DNA of 64,000 bases from Alphaproteobacteria bacterium. Its GTDB lineage: Bacteria; Pseudomonadota; Alphaproteobacteria; CALKHQ01. This document shows positions 45,277 to 55,820 of the stretch, piece after piece. The stretch's first letter is position 1; each line of letters opens with the position of its first letter. The stretch is from positions 59,974 through 123,973 of the forward strand of contig JAWKYB010000017.1 in NCBI GenBank assembly GCA_041396705.1, read 5' to 3'. Below the pieces are notes generated by a model. That model searched no databases. It worked only from the letters and a program-made list of their open reading frames with translations, and was not told the DNA's origin. Position numbers and translations under genes: made by a program.

Positions 45277-46272
45277 TCAATAGGTGCAGGTTTCGTCGGA
45301 CATGTAGTCGTGGACGCTGAGCTCGCCGGAGATGATGGCCTCCGACGCGGCGTCGACCGCGGCGATCATGTCCTCGGTGATCATCGACTGGTTGTGCTCG
45401 TCCAGCGCCCAGCCCACGCCGTCCTCGGCCAGGCCGAGCACCTGGATGCCGGGCTGCCAGGTGCCTTCGTAGGCGCTCTTGAAGGCGTTGTAGGCGGCCA
45501 CGTCGACCCGCTTCAGCATCGAGGTCAGCATGGTGCCCGGGTGCAGGTAGTTCTGGTTCGAATCGACGCCGATCGCCAGCTTGCCGGCTTCCTCGGCCGC
45601 CTGGTAGACGCCCAGGCCGGTGCCGCCCGCCGCGGCATAGACCACATCGGCGCCGCTGTCGAACTGGCTGCGGGCCAGCTCGCCGCCGCGGCCCGGGTCG
45701 TTCCACGCCGCCGGCGTGGTGCCGGTCATGTTCTGCAGCACGGTGATGTCCGGGTTGACGTACATGGCGCCCTGCTCGTAGCCGCACTCGAACTTGCGGA
45801 TCAGCGGGATGTCCATGCCGCCGACGAAGCCGACACTGCCGGTCTGGCTGGCCATCGCCGCCAGCATGCCGACCAGGAACGAGCCTTCCTGCTCCTTGAA
45901 CACCACCGACTGCACGTTCGGCAGGTCGACAACCATGTCGATGATGGTGAACTTGGTGTCGGGGAACTCCTGCGCCACCACTTCCAGCGCCGGGGCCTGG
46001 GCGAAGCCGACCGCGATCACGATCTCGGCGCCGTCGCGTGCCATGCGCCGCAGCGCCTGCTCGCGCTGGGATTCGTTGGTGACCTCGAATTCCATGTATT
46101 CGATGCCGGTCTCGGCCTTGAACTGCTCGAGGCCGTTGTAGATGCCCTCGTTGAACGACCGGTCGAACTTGCCGCCCATGTCGAACACGACCGCGGCCGA
46201 GAAGTCCTGCGCCACGGCCGGCGTGAACGACAATCCGGTGGCGGCGACCGCCGCCAACAGCATGTTTCGCAT
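45277..46272 (-). CDS. BMP-family nucleoside-binding protein
   Basis: 331 residues with an N-terminal signal peptide (MRNMLLAAVAATGLSF...AVAQ). The family features FDMGGKFDRSFNEGIYNGLE and TIIDMVVDLPNVQSV are visible, with VYAAAGGTGLGVYQAAEEAG and GVDSNQNYLHPGT in the ligand cleft. Basic-membrane-protein (BMP) binding proteins deliver nucleosides to the adjacent ABC transporter. Start at 46272; GGGGG ribosome site. First gene of the operon. Confidence 0.93.
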   Translation of the reverse strand: MRNMLLAAVAATGLSFTPAVAQDFSAAVVFDMGGKFDRSFNEGIYNGLEQFKAETGIEYMEFEVTNESQREQALRRMARDGAEIVIAVGFAQAPALEVVAQEFPDTKFTIIDMVVDLPNVQSVVFKEQEGSFLVGMLAAMASQTGSVGFVGGMDIPLIRKFECGYEQGAMYVNPDITVLQNMTGTTPAAWNDPGRGGELARSQFDSGADVVYAAAGGTGLGVYQAAEEAGKLAIGVDSNQNYLHPGTMLTSMLKRVDVAAYNAFKSAYEGTWQPGIQVLGLAEDGVGWALDEHNQSMITEDMIAAVDAASEAIISGELSVHDYMSDETCTY

Positions 46273-46362
46273 CGAAGCACCCCCTGTATGATGTTCGTGA
46301 TCGCGCATCTTAAGCATATGCCGCTGCGCCGCGAAACGACGTTTGCGCGGCGCGGGCCGGGC

Positions 46363-46680
46363 TCAGTTGCAGGGACCGAACAGGATTCCGAAGCCGCGCA
46401 GCACCTGCAGCGCGCCGAGCGCGGCCACGACGATGCCCAGCCCGTAGCGCAGCACGGGCGCCGTCCGCACCTCGACCATGGGGCCGCGGCCCTGCAGCAT
46501 CGCTGCCGGCGGCCAGGATCGCGATCGCGCCGCCGACCACGGCGGCGATGTCGAAATAGCTGCAGGTGGTGCCGCCGGGGCCGAGCTGGTGCTGAGGAAC
46601 GAGATGTTGAAGACGAACGGGATCAGTCCCGCGACCAGCCCGACCTTCAGGCCGGTCGGTGTCTCCCGCCAGATGTTCAT
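46363..46680 (-). pseudogene. Small membrane protein, probably frame-disrupted
   Basis: The frame from MNIWRETPTGLKVGLVAGLI encodes a first hydrophobic segment, and its end (VLRYGLGIVVAALGALQVLR, then GFGILFGPCN) encodes another. Between them (about 46480-46580) this frame is proline/alanine/arginine junk, whereas the neighbouring frame reads CSYFDIAAVVGGAIAILAA, a natural third membrane segment. This pattern implies two compensating frameshifts, so the gene is broken or the assembly has errors here. No family is recognised. Confidence 0.6.
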
Positions 46681-46776
46681 GCTGCCCCCGCCGGTTCTTG
46701 TGCGGACGGCGTTGCGCCGCCCCATTGCGGCCGGACTATTTCAGATTCTGCAACAATCGGCCAGTCCGTCGCACGA

Positions 46777-47607
46777 TTATGCCTCGTCGACGACCTCGAC
46801 GCGCTCGATCCAACCGGGGTCGACGTCGGGCAGCGGGGCGGCGGCGAGCAGCCGGCGGGTATAGGGGTGCTGCGGGCGGGCGAATACGTCGGCGCAGCGC
46901 CCGTGCTCGACCACCACGCCGCGGTACAGCACCATCACCCGGTCGCACAGCACCCGCACCACCGAGAGGTCGTGGCTGATGAAGATCAGCGCCAGCCCCA
47001 GTTCCTGCCGCAGCCGGCGCAGCAGTGCCAGGATCTGCGCCTGGCTGGAAACGTCGAGGCCGGAGACGATCTCGTCGGCGACCACCAGTTCCGGTTCCAG
47101 AGCGATGGCGCGGGCGATGCCGACGCGCTGGCGCTGGCCGCCGGACAGCTCGTGCGGAAAGCGCGTGGCGAACGCGGCCGGCAGGCCGACCTGGGTCAGC
47201 AGCCGCGCCGCCGCCTCGCGCTTCGCCGCGCGCGACGGCAGCCGGCCGAAGGCGGCGAGCGGGCGGGTCACGATGCTGCCGATGCGCTGGCGCGGGTTCA
47301 GCGCCGACAGCGGATCCTGGAAGATGATCTGCATCCGCGCCCGCAGCGGCCGCAGCGCCTCCTCGTCGAGCCCGGTGATATCGATACCATCGAACAGGAT
47401 ACGCCCGGCGGTGGGGCGGTACAGCCGCAGCAGCGTACGGCCGAGCGAGGTCTTGCCTGAGCCGGATTCGCCGACCAGGCCCATCGTCTCGCCGCGGCCC
47501 AGGCTGAAGTCGACGTCGGTCAGGATGTCGAGCATCGGGCGCGGGCCGAAGCCGGCGCGCACCGTGCGGTCGGGCAGGGCGAGGCCCAGCCCTTCGACCC
47601 GCAGCAT
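46777..47607 (-). CDS. Orphan peptide-type ABC transporter ATPase (DppF/OppF-like)
   Basis: 276 residues. Walker A GESGSGKTSLGRTLLRLY, Q-loop MQIIFQDPLSALNPR, signature ELSGGQRQRVGIARAI, Walker B LVVADEIVSGLDVS and H-loop FISHDLSVVRVL, then VFARPQHPYTRRLLAAAPLP, typical of oligopeptide/nickel transporter ATPases. No permease, binding protein or second ATPase is nearby. The frame is open upstream for about 60 residues with low-complexity sequence (ERAAAGLRAIVAPAPAAQ), so the start may be further up or the gene may be the remnant of a fused double ATPase. Confidence 0.82.
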   Translation of the reverse strand: MLRVEGLGLALPDRTVRAGFGPRPMLDILTDVDFSLGRGETMGLVGESGSGKTSLGRTLLRLYRPTAGRILFDGIDITGLDEEALRPLRARMQIIFQDPLSALNPRQRIGSIVTRPLAAFGRLPSRAAKREAAARLLTQVGLPAAFATRFPHELSGGQRQRVGIARAIALEPELVVADEIVSGLDVSSQAQILALLRRLRQELGLALIFISHDLSVVRVLCDRVMVLYRGVVVEHGRCADVFARPQHPYTRRLLAAAPLPDVDPGWIERVEVVDEA

Positions 47608-48441
47608 GGCGTTGCCGCCGGTCGCCGCCGGCTGCGCTGCCGGGGCGGGCGCCACGATGGCGCGCAGGCCCGCCGCCGCCCGCTCAGCCGGCGGAGTCGC
47701 CGCCGGCCTGCTCCTCGGCCAATGCCGCGAGATAGGACGCCGCCGCCGACAGGGCCGCGTCGGCCTCGATCCCGGCCAGCAGTGCGTCGAGCTTGGCATC
47801 GTCCTCGGCCGCCAGCAGCGGGCTGTAGACCTCCAGCGCGCGCCACCAGGCGTCGAGGATCAGCATGTCCGGCTTGGATTCCGGCGTGCCGCCGATGCGG
47901 GCGGCCATCTCCTCCAGCGTCCGGTACAGCGCGCCGGCGCGCTCGATGTCGCCCTCGTCGCCATAGTCGGCGACCTGGTTGACCGCGGCCTTGGCGAAGC
48001 GCAGCCGCATCTCCGGCAGGGCGCCCGGCGAGGCGGCGAGCCGGCGCAGGTCGCCGAACACCTTGTCGGCATCGGCGGCCTTGCCGGCCTGCTGCAGCAG
48101 CACGAACAGGTTGAACGCCCCGCGCGACAGTTCCAGCTTGGTCTCCGGCAGCGCCTCCTGCGAGGTCGCGATCCGCATCAGCTCGTCATAGGCGGCCCTG
48201 GCGTCCGAGAACTGGTTGGCCTTGCCGTACTGCAGGATCTTGTCGACCTGCATCGTTGCCTTGTTCAGCATCGCATTCTTCTCCACGTCGGCGCCGACGG
48301 CCGGCGTATCCGGCCTGTCGAGCGGGCCGGCGGGGGTGGGTCCGGCAGCGGGGCCGCCCAGGCCGGCGACCATCCTGGTCACCGCATCCGCGATCTGGGC
48401 CGCCTTGCCTTCGCCGGACTCGGTAGCGGCGGCCGCCTCGG

Positions 48442-49935
<1,494 letters not shown>

Positions 49936-50097
49936 GGCCGACCCTTTCCCCCGCGCTTGGTTTGGCGACGGTGTAGCCGTTCGGCGCGAGCGCTGGCAAG
50001 GAATCCGCTTCGCCTTTACCCGGCGTTAGCATCTTGGCAAGCCGCGCCGATGCATGGTGTCCGCCTTCGCAACCGTTCGCCAGAAGGGAGGAACGGC

Positions 50098-51024
50098 ATG
50101 GGGCAGGCAGTCCGAACCGCCGTTGCGGCGGCGCTCGCGGCCTGGTGCGCCGCACCGGTGACGGCGGCGCTGGCCGAGGACGATTTCTGCGGCACGACGC
50201 AGCAACGCATCGCCGAGGGCGGCGCCACCATCCAGCTGCTGTTCGGCAACGACGACCGCGACACCCAGAACAGCAGCCGCTATCCATGGTCGGCGATCGG
50301 CCTGCTGGCCACACCGCTCAACAGCTGCTCCGGCACGTTGGTCGGCGACGCGGTGGTGCTGACCGCGGCCCATTGCGTGACCGATTATCTGCTCGGCGCC
50401 ATTGCCGTCTCCGACATCCATTTCTACGCCGGCTATCAGGATCGCCACATGGTCGCCGACGCGGCGGCGCTGGACGTGGTGGTGGCGCCGGGCTACGTGC
50501 CCTCGCACGACGGGCCGATGAGTCCGCCGAGCACCGACTGGGCCTTCGTGCTGCTCGACCGCCCGATCGGCGAGCGGGCGGGCACGATACCGGTGCGCGA
50601 CCTCGACGAGGACGCGCTCTACTATGCCGCGCGCGGTCGCTGGGGGCGGATCAGCCAGGGCGGCTACAGCATCGACCAGCCCGACCACCTCAGCGCCCAT
50701 GTCGACTGCCGGGTGACGGGCTATCACGACGGCGGCTGGCTGGAGCATCGCTGCGACACGGTGCCGGGCGATTCGGGCTCGCCGCTGTTCGTCGAGCGCG
50801 ATGGCGGCACCTTCGTGTTCGCCGTGGCCTCGGCGATGCACTGCGTGCGCGACGGCGAGGCGGTCTCGAACTCCGCCGCCGACGCACGCGCCTTTTTCGA
50901 TACGTACCAGATGCTGGTCGCCGGCCGCAGCGGCACGGCGGCTGCGCCGCCGCCGGCGGTGGTGTCGCGCCCGACCGCGTCGGGCCCGCGCATCGTGCGC
51001 ATCTGCGAGAACGGTCCCTGCTGA
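50098..51024 (+). CDS. Secreted trypsin-like serine protease 1
   Basis: 308 residues with a signal peptide (MGQAVRTAVAAALAAWCAAP...ALA). The chymotrypsin-fold triad is visible: His in VVLTAAHCV, Asp in STDWAFVLLDR, Ser in VPGDSGSPLF. Cysteine pairs suggest disulfides. Start ATG 50098 has GGAGG upstream. Paralogue of the protease at 52087-52941, with an exported SAM-hydroxide adenosyltransferase between them. Substrate unknown. Confidence 0.9.
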   Translation: MGQAVRTAVAAALAAWCAAPVTAALAEDDFCGTTQQRIAEGGATIQLLFGNDDRDTQNSSRYPWSAIGLLATPLNSCSGTLVGDAVVLTAAHCVTDYLLGAIAVSDIHFYAGYQDRHMVADAAALDVVVAPGYVPSHDGPMSPPSTDWAFVLLDRPIGERAGTIPVRDLDEDALYYAARGRWGRISQGGYSIDQPDHLSAHVDCRVTGYHDGGWLEHRCDTVPGDSGSPLFVERDGGTFVFAVASAMHCVRDGEAVSNSAADARAFFDTYQMLVAGRSGTAAAPPPAVVSRPTASGPRIVRICENGPC

Positions 51025-51119
51025 ACCGATCGGCCGGTCGCGCCGACGGGACTTGACTTTGTCCGGCGGCGGGCCACCCTCGGCGCCCCGGTCTTCACGC
51101 GCAAGTTGACGAGGGCAAG

Positions 51120-52040
51120 ATGCAGGCACTGATCGCGCGCGCCGCCGCACCAATCGCGGCCGCCGTCGCATTCGCCATGGCCGCCGCGGGCGCCATGGCC
51201 CAGGACACAATCGGCATCGTCGTCTACCAGACCGATTTCGGCCTGAAGGACGGCGCCGTCTCGGAAATGAAGGGGGTGGCCGTCGGCGTCGACCCGACGC
51301 TGCGGCTGGAGGACCTGACCCACGAGATCCCGGCCTTCGACATCTGGGAGGCGGCCTATCGCCTGAACCAGACCGTGCCCTACTGGCCGGCCGGCACCGT
51401 GTTCGTCTCGGTGGTCGACCCCGGCGTCGGCACCGACCGCAAGTCGGTCGTCGCCCGCCTGGACAGCGGCCACTATGTGGTCACGCCCGACAACGGCACG
51501 CTGACCCTGCTCGCCGACAGCCTGGGCCTGGCCGAGGTGCGCGAGATCGACGAGGCGAGCAACCGGCTGCCCGGCTCGGAGGATTCGTTCACCTTCCACG
51601 GCCGCGACGTCTATTCCTACACCGCCGCGCGGCTGGCGTCGGGCACCATCGGCTTCGAGCAGGTAGGCCCGTCGCTGGGCACCGCGCACGAGGCGATCGC
51701 CTATCAGCAGCCGGCCTTCGCCGACGGCGTGCTCAGCGGCACCGTCCCGGTGCTCGACGTCCAGTACGGCAACGTCTGGACCAACATCGACATGGCCACC
51801 TTCGACCGGCTCGGCGCCGCGCTGGGCGACGTGCTCAACGTCGCCATCGCGCACGAGGGCACCCAGGTCTACCAGGGCGCGATTCCCTACGTGACCACGT
51901 TCGGCGACGTGCCCGAGGGCGACCCGCTGATCTATTTCAACAGCCTGGGCAACCTGTCATTCGCCCTCAACTACGACGATTTCGCCGGAACCTTCGGCAT
52001 CGAGTCCGGGCCGGCGTGGTCGGTGACGGTCTCGAAATAG
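51120..52040 (+). CDS. Exported SAM hydroxide adenosyltransferase (DUF62/SAM hydrolase)
   Basis: 306 residues. Opening segment TDFGLKDGAVSEMKGVAVGV with the family aspartates, LTHEIPAFDIWEAAYRL, VSVVDPGVGTDRKSVVARL, TPDNGTLTLLA and FHGRDVYSYTAARLASG; the C-terminal domain ends in YFNSLGNLSFALN. The family hydrolyses S-adenosylmethionine to adenosine and methionine, normally in the cytoplasm. Here the N-terminus (MQALIARAAAPIAAAVAFAM then AAAGAMAQ) is a clear signal peptide, so the enzyme appears to be exported. Confidence 0.9.
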   Translation: MQALIARAAAPIAAAVAFAMAAAGAMAQDTIGIVVYQTDFGLKDGAVSEMKGVAVGVDPTLRLEDLTHEIPAFDIWEAAYRLNQTVPYWPAGTVFVSVVDPGVGTDRKSVVARLDSGHYVVTPDNGTLTLLADSLGLAEVREIDEASNRLPGSEDSFTFHGRDVYSYTAARLASGTIGFEQVGPSLGTAHEAIAYQQPAFADGVLSGTVPVLDVQYGNVWTNIDMATFDRLGAALGDVLNVAIAHEGTQVYQGAIPYVTTFGDVPEGDPLIYFNSLGNLSFALNYDDFAGTFGIESGPAWSVTVSK

Positions 52041-52086
52041 GCGGCCGGGGGCGCGGTCGCGACGGTGCCGCCCGGGGCGCGCACTG

Positions 52087-52941
52087 ATGCGCGCCACCGG
52101 CTGGATGCCCTATGCCGCGGTCGCCCTGATCCTGGTGCTGTTCGCCGGCGACCTGGTGTTGATCCGCTCCGGCTATCAGCAATATCGCGACGAGGCCGAC
52201 CAGCCGCCCGACGAGCTGGTCTGCGGCATCAGCCAGCGCAGCCTGGCCGCGGGCGCCATCCCCGAGAATTTCCTCGGCGGCGAGGACGACCGGCGGCTGG
52301 TCGGCACGGTCGCCTATCCGTGGTCGGCGATCGGCGTGGTGTTTACCCCGGGCAGCCAGTGCAGCGGGGCACTGATCGGCGACGACCTGGTGCTGACCGC
52401 CGGCCACTGTTTCCCCGGCCTGGCCGAGGGCGCGATCGACGCGTCGGACGTCTGGTTCATCGCCGGCGTCACCTCCGCGGACGCGGTGGCCGAATCGCGG
52501 GCGGAGGCCGTCGCCATCAGCCCGACCTACAACCCGGCGCGCCATTGGCGCCCGTCGACCGACTGGGCGCTGGTCATGCTGGCCGACCCGATCGGGCGCG
52601 AGGCCGGCTCGCTGCCCGTCGCTTCGCCGCTGCAGGCGGAGCGGGCGCTGGAGAACGGGCCGTTGACCCAGGCCGGCTACAGTACCGACAGGCCGCTGGA
52701 CCTGACCGCGCACCAGGGCTGCGCCGCCGATTTCGTCGACCCTCAGGGCTGGTTCACCCACAGCTGCGACGTGCTGCCCGGCGATTCCGGCTCGCCGATC
52801 CTGGCCGAGGTCGACGGCGCGCCGACCATCGTCGGCGTCACCACCAACATCTACTGCCGCGGCGACCGCGGCGCCGACGGCGGTGCCGCGGCCAGCACCG
52901 CGGCGTTCTGGTCGGCCATCCAGGCGGCCGCCAGCCCCTAG
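52087..52941 (+). CDS. Trypsin-like serine protease 2, N-terminally anchored
   Basis: 284 residues. An N-terminal membrane segment (MPYAAVALILVLFAGDLVLI) is a signal or anchor. Triad: His in VLTAGHCF, Asp in STDWALVML, Ser in LPGDSGSPIL. Resembles protease 1 in its VAYPWSAIG and TDWA segments, so the two look like an old duplication. Located 46 bp after the SAM hydrolase gene; co-transcription of all three is likely. Confidence 0.9.
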   Translation: MRATGWMPYAAVALILVLFAGDLVLIRSGYQQYRDEADQPPDELVCGISQRSLAAGAIPENFLGGEDDRRLVGTVAYPWSAIGVVFTPGSQCSGALIGDDLVLTAGHCFPGLAEGAIDASDVWFIAGVTSADAVAESRAEAVAISPTYNPARHWRPSTDWALVMLADPIGREAGSLPVASPLQAERALENGPLTQAGYSTDRPLDLTAHQGCAADFVDPQGWFTHSCDVLPGDSGSPILAEVDGAPTIVGVTTNIYCRGDRGADGGAAASTAAFWSAIQAAASP

Positions 52942-52948
52942 GCCGACT

Positions 52949-53689
52949 TCACGCCACCAGGCTGTAGATGCCGTAGGCCACCGCGGCCGCGGCGACGGCG
53001 AGGCCGGCGAGGATGACATAGGCGCCGCGGGTCATGCCGCGCAGCGCCTTCTTGATCTCGGCGCGGTCGTTGACGTTGGGGAAGGGCTCGTCGGGCACCG
53101 GCACGCCGAGGAATTCGCACAGCGGCGCCCAGCCCTGGTCGACGCTGAACACCAGCAGGCGGTCGGCGGGGACCGCGGCCTTCACCTCTTCGATGTGCCG
53201 GTTGTAGTGCGCGACCGCCGCCGCCCGGTCGGGCATGGTGCCGCGGTGCGAGCGCTGCCAGATCAGCTTGCGCGACATGTCGCCGAACTTGCGCCCGAAC
53301 GGCGTGAACAGCGCCAGCACCTTGAACTGCCAGGCCGTCTCGGTGAAGTAGATCGTGTCGATCGTGCTTTCGAACCAGGCGTCGGCGCCGCGCGGGTGCA
53401 GCGTCAGCAGCACCTTGGCGTCGGGGTAGGCTTGCGCCAGTTCGCGCCAGACGCAGCAGGCCGGGTTGTCGATCGCGGCGGCATAGCCGGCGAACACCCG
53501 CTCCCAGTCGTGCTGCGCCCCGGCCGGGCCGTTGGCGACCCGGCGCCAGAAGTCGAGATGGTCCTTGTTGGCCTTGTTCCGCACCACCTCGATCATGTGA
53601 TAGCAGGGCAGGCCCAGCCGGTTGAGAGCGACGTAGGTCGACATCGTGCCGGTGCGGCCGAAGCCGGCGCCGATCAGTTGGAGAGCCAT
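52949..53689 (-). CDS. Sulfotransferase-like P-loop protein with C-terminal membrane span
   Basis: 246 residues. The opening MALQLIGAGFGRTGTMSTYV matches the PAPS 5'-phosphosulfate loop of sulfotransferases, with a later VLLTLHPRGADAWFESTIDT segment for the 3' site. A hydrophobic C-terminus (VILAGLAVAAAAVAYGIYSL) is a membrane anchor. Proteins of this type are annotated sulfotransferase-family; the activity is unproven. The start at 53689 begins the P-loop; the longer frame to 53731 is less likely. Confidence 0.8.
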   Translation of the reverse strand: MALQLIGAGFGRTGTMSTYVALNRLGLPCYHMIEVVRNKANKDHLDFWRRVANGPAGAQHDWERVFAGYAAAIDNPACCVWRELAQAYPDAKVLLTLHPRGADAWFESTIDTIYFTETAWQFKVLALFTPFGRKFGDMSRKLIWQRSHRGTMPDRAAAVAHYNRHIEEVKAAVPADRLLVFSVDQGWAPLCEFLGVPVPDEPFPNVNDRAEIKKALRGMTRGAYVILAGLAVAAAAVAYGIYSLVA

Positions 53690-53801
53690 GATTGCCGTCC
53701 GGTGACTGTGCCAGGGCGCCCGCTGCGCCACGTCCGGCCTTGACTCATAGCCGGTGCGCGGCCGTTGTCACGCCGCATCGCTGCGGCGGGCGTGACGGCC
53801 G

Positions 53802-55088
53802 TTACAGCCGCTTGCCGCGCACCAGCCGCGATTGGCCGCCGAGCACGCCCATGGCATGGCGCATCAGCACGCGTTTGACCGGCGGCAGGCGGTTGACGGC
53901 GGCGAGCCCCAGGTCGCGTGCGGCGCGTACCGGCCCGATGTCGTTGGAGAACAGGCGGTTGAGCGCGTCGGTGACCGTCGCCAGCACCAGGTTGTCGGCG
54001 CGCCGGCGGGCCTGGTAGGCGGCGAGCAGCTGCGGTCGGCCGACGTCGAGGCCGAGGCGGCGGGCATCGACGATCTCCTCAGCCAGCGCGGCGATGTCGC
54101 GCCAGCCCATGTTGAGGCCCTGGCCCGCGATCGGATGGATCGCGTGGGCCGCCTCGCCGACCAGCACGACCCGGCCGGTGCCGTAGCTGTGCGCCATGTG
54201 CAGCGCCAGCGGATAGGCGCCGCGCGGGCTGGCCAGGGCCAGATCGCCCATGAAGTCGGTGAAGCGCAGCCGAAGCGCCTCCAGGAAGGCGGCGTCGTCG
54301 AGCGCCGCGAAGCCGGCGGCCGCCTCGGCCGCCTCGCTCCACACCACCGACGACCGGTGCGGGAAGGCGGCCCGGGGATCGTCGGTCATCGGCAGGATGG
54401 CGAACGGGCCGCCGGGCAGGAACCGCTCGTGGGCGATGGCGCCGTGCGGGCGCTCGTGGGCGACGTTGCAGATGAGCGCGGTCTGGCCATAGCGGTGGCC
54501 GCTGACCTTGATGCCGGCCATCGTGCGCAGCGGCGAGGCGCTGCCGTCGGCGGCGGCGACCAGCTGGCACCGCACAATGCGGCCGTCGTCGAGCGCGAGG
54601 TCGGCGCCGTCGGCCCGGTTGTCGAGGCGCTCCACCACCGCCGGCGCCAGCACCCGCACCGACGGGCATTGGCGGATCCGTTGCATCAGCGCGCGGCGGA
54701 TCAGGTGGTTCTCGGCGATGTGGCCGAGCGGGTCCGTGCCGACCTCGGCGTGGTCGTAGTGCAGGAACAGCGACGAGGTGAAGCCGCCGGGCCGGCCATC
54801 GGAGACGCGGATTTCGAGGATCGGCTGCGCGTCCGGCGCGAGCCGCGCCCAGACGCCGATGGCGTCCAGCGCGCGCTTCGACCCGAAGGCGATCGCCGTG
54901 GTCCGGCTGTCATGGCGGGTGCCGTCGAGTCGGTCGAGCGGGCTGCGCTCCACCAGCACGGTCTCGACCCCTGCGCCGCCGAGCGCCGCGGCGAGCGTGA
55001 GCCCGCTGAGCCCCGCGCCGACGACAGCGACCTCTGTCGTCAGGGTGGCGATTGTTTGTGCATCCTGGGCTGCTTTCTTTTCGGGCAT
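53802..55088 (-). CDS. ubiH: UbiH/UbiF-type FAD-dependent monooxygenase
   Basis: 428 residues. Class A flavoprotein hydroxylase: FAD motif VAVVGAGLSGLTLAAALGGA, the DG motif VAAADGSASPLRTMAGI, and GRVVLVGEAAHAIHPIAGQG with NMGWRDIAALAEEI, the classical signature of ubiquinone-ring hydroxylases. It acts in ubiquinone synthesis; which ring carbon is hydroxylated cannot be told (UbiH/UbiF/UbiL group). The ATG at 55088 is the best start. Divergent from glnK-1. Confidence 0.88.
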   Translation of the reverse strand: MPEKKAAQDAQTIATLTTEVAVVGAGLSGLTLAAALGGAGVETVLVERSPLDRLDGTRHDSRTTAIAFGSKRALDAIGVWARLAPDAQPILEIRVSDGRPGGFTSSLFLHYDHAEVGTDPLGHIAENHLIRRALMQRIRQCPSVRVLAPAVVERLDNRADGADLALDDGRIVRCQLVAAADGSASPLRTMAGIKVSGHRYGQTALICNVAHERPHGAIAHERFLPGGPFAILPMTDDPRAAFPHRSSVVWSEAAEAAAGFAALDDAAFLEALRLRFTDFMGDLALASPRGAYPLALHMAHSYGTGRVVLVGEAAHAIHPIAGQGLNMGWRDIAALAEEIVDARRLGLDVGRPQLLAAYQARRRADNLVLATVTDALNRLFSNDIGPVRAARDLGLAAVNRLPPVKRVLMRHAMGVLGGQSRLVRGKRL

Positions 55089-55213
55089 AGAACCTGATCT
55101 GCCTATTTCTTGTGCTGTTGCCCGGAGGCGAACGTTATGCGGATGCCGCCAGGATAACGCGACCGCCGCGGGAATCCATGCGACCGCTCGTTGCGCCGGC
55201 CGGCCGCGATGTC

Positions 55214-55229
55214 CGGCACGGAACTTGCG
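55214..55229 (+). promoter_or_regulatory. Sigma-54 promoter upstream of glnK-1
   Basis: CGGCACGGAACTTGCG: the GG (55215-55216) and GC (55227-55228) are exactly ten bases apart, and GGCACG-N4-TTGC is a near-perfect match to the RpoN -24/-12 consensus. Transcription would start near 55240, giving a leader of about 75 bases. Nitrogen-limitation control by NtrC is expected for glnK-amtB. Confidence 0.82.
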
Positions 55230-55302
55230 GATTGGCGCCCGCACGGCGCGGCCGCGCCGTCGGTCACGGACAACGGGAAACAGGCGCGGCCGCTTGGCGG
55301 AA

Positions 55303-55820
55303 CCAAGGGGGCAACCATGAAACTGGTCATGGCGGTGATCAAGCCGTTCAAGCTGGACGAGGTTCGCGAGGCGCTGACGGCCCTGGGCATCCAGGGACTG
55401 ACGGTGAGCGAGGTGAAGGGTTTCGGGCGGCAGAAGGGCCAGACCGAGATCTATCGCGGGGCGGAATACGCGGTGAACTTCCTGCCGAAGGTGAAGATCG
55501 AGGTCGCGGTCAGCGACGACCTGGTCGATGCGGTGGTGGAGGCGCTGCAGAAGTCGGCCAACACCGGGCGGATCGGCGACGGGAAGATCTTCGTGCTCGA
55601 CATCGGCCGCGCGGTGCGGATCCGCACCGGCGAGACCGGCGACGAAGCGCTGTAGGGGAAGAGAACGATGAATTCGCAGTCAATCTTGGCGAACCGGCTG
55701 GCGGCGCTGCTGCTGGTGCTGCTGGCCGCCTTCGCCTTCATCGAGCCGGGCTTCGCCCAGGACACCGCCGGAGCCGAGGGCGAGGCCACCGAGGAAGCGG
55801 CGCCGCAGGCCGACGAGGCA
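55303..55820 (+). repeat. Direct repeat, copy 1 (glnK-1 and amt-1 leader)
   Basis: About 520 bases match 57393-57910 at a constant offset of 2090: CCAAGGGGGCAACC, the whole glnK (three silent differences), TAGGGGAAGAGAACG, and the amt signal-peptide and acidic-linker region. The first eight amt codons and everything after codon 50 differ. Confidence 0.92.
55317..55655 (+). CDS. glnK: PII signal protein, copy 1
   Basis: 112 residues. PII nitrogen/carbon sensor: opening MKLVMAVIKPFKLDEVREAL, T-loop GFGRQKGQTEIYRGAEY with the uridylylated tyrosine at 51, and GDGKIFVLDIGRAVRIRTGE at the C-terminus. Expected to bind ATP, ADP and 2-oxoglutarate and to control the adjacent Amt channel and other nitrogen enzymes. 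The protein is identical to the second copy at 57407. Sigma-54 promoter in front, amt 12 bp behind. Confidence 0.97.
   Translation: MKLVMAVIKPFKLDEVREALTALGIQGLTVSEVKGFGRQKGQTEIYRGAEYAVNFLPKVKIEVAVSDDLVDAVVEALQKSANTGRIGDGKIFVLDIGRAVRIRTGETGDEAL

Noticed and set aside
46310..46540. 76-codon frame overlapping the small membrane gene
   Set aside because: Only its first part looks natural, as the middle segment of the frame-disrupted gene; it is not an independent gene.
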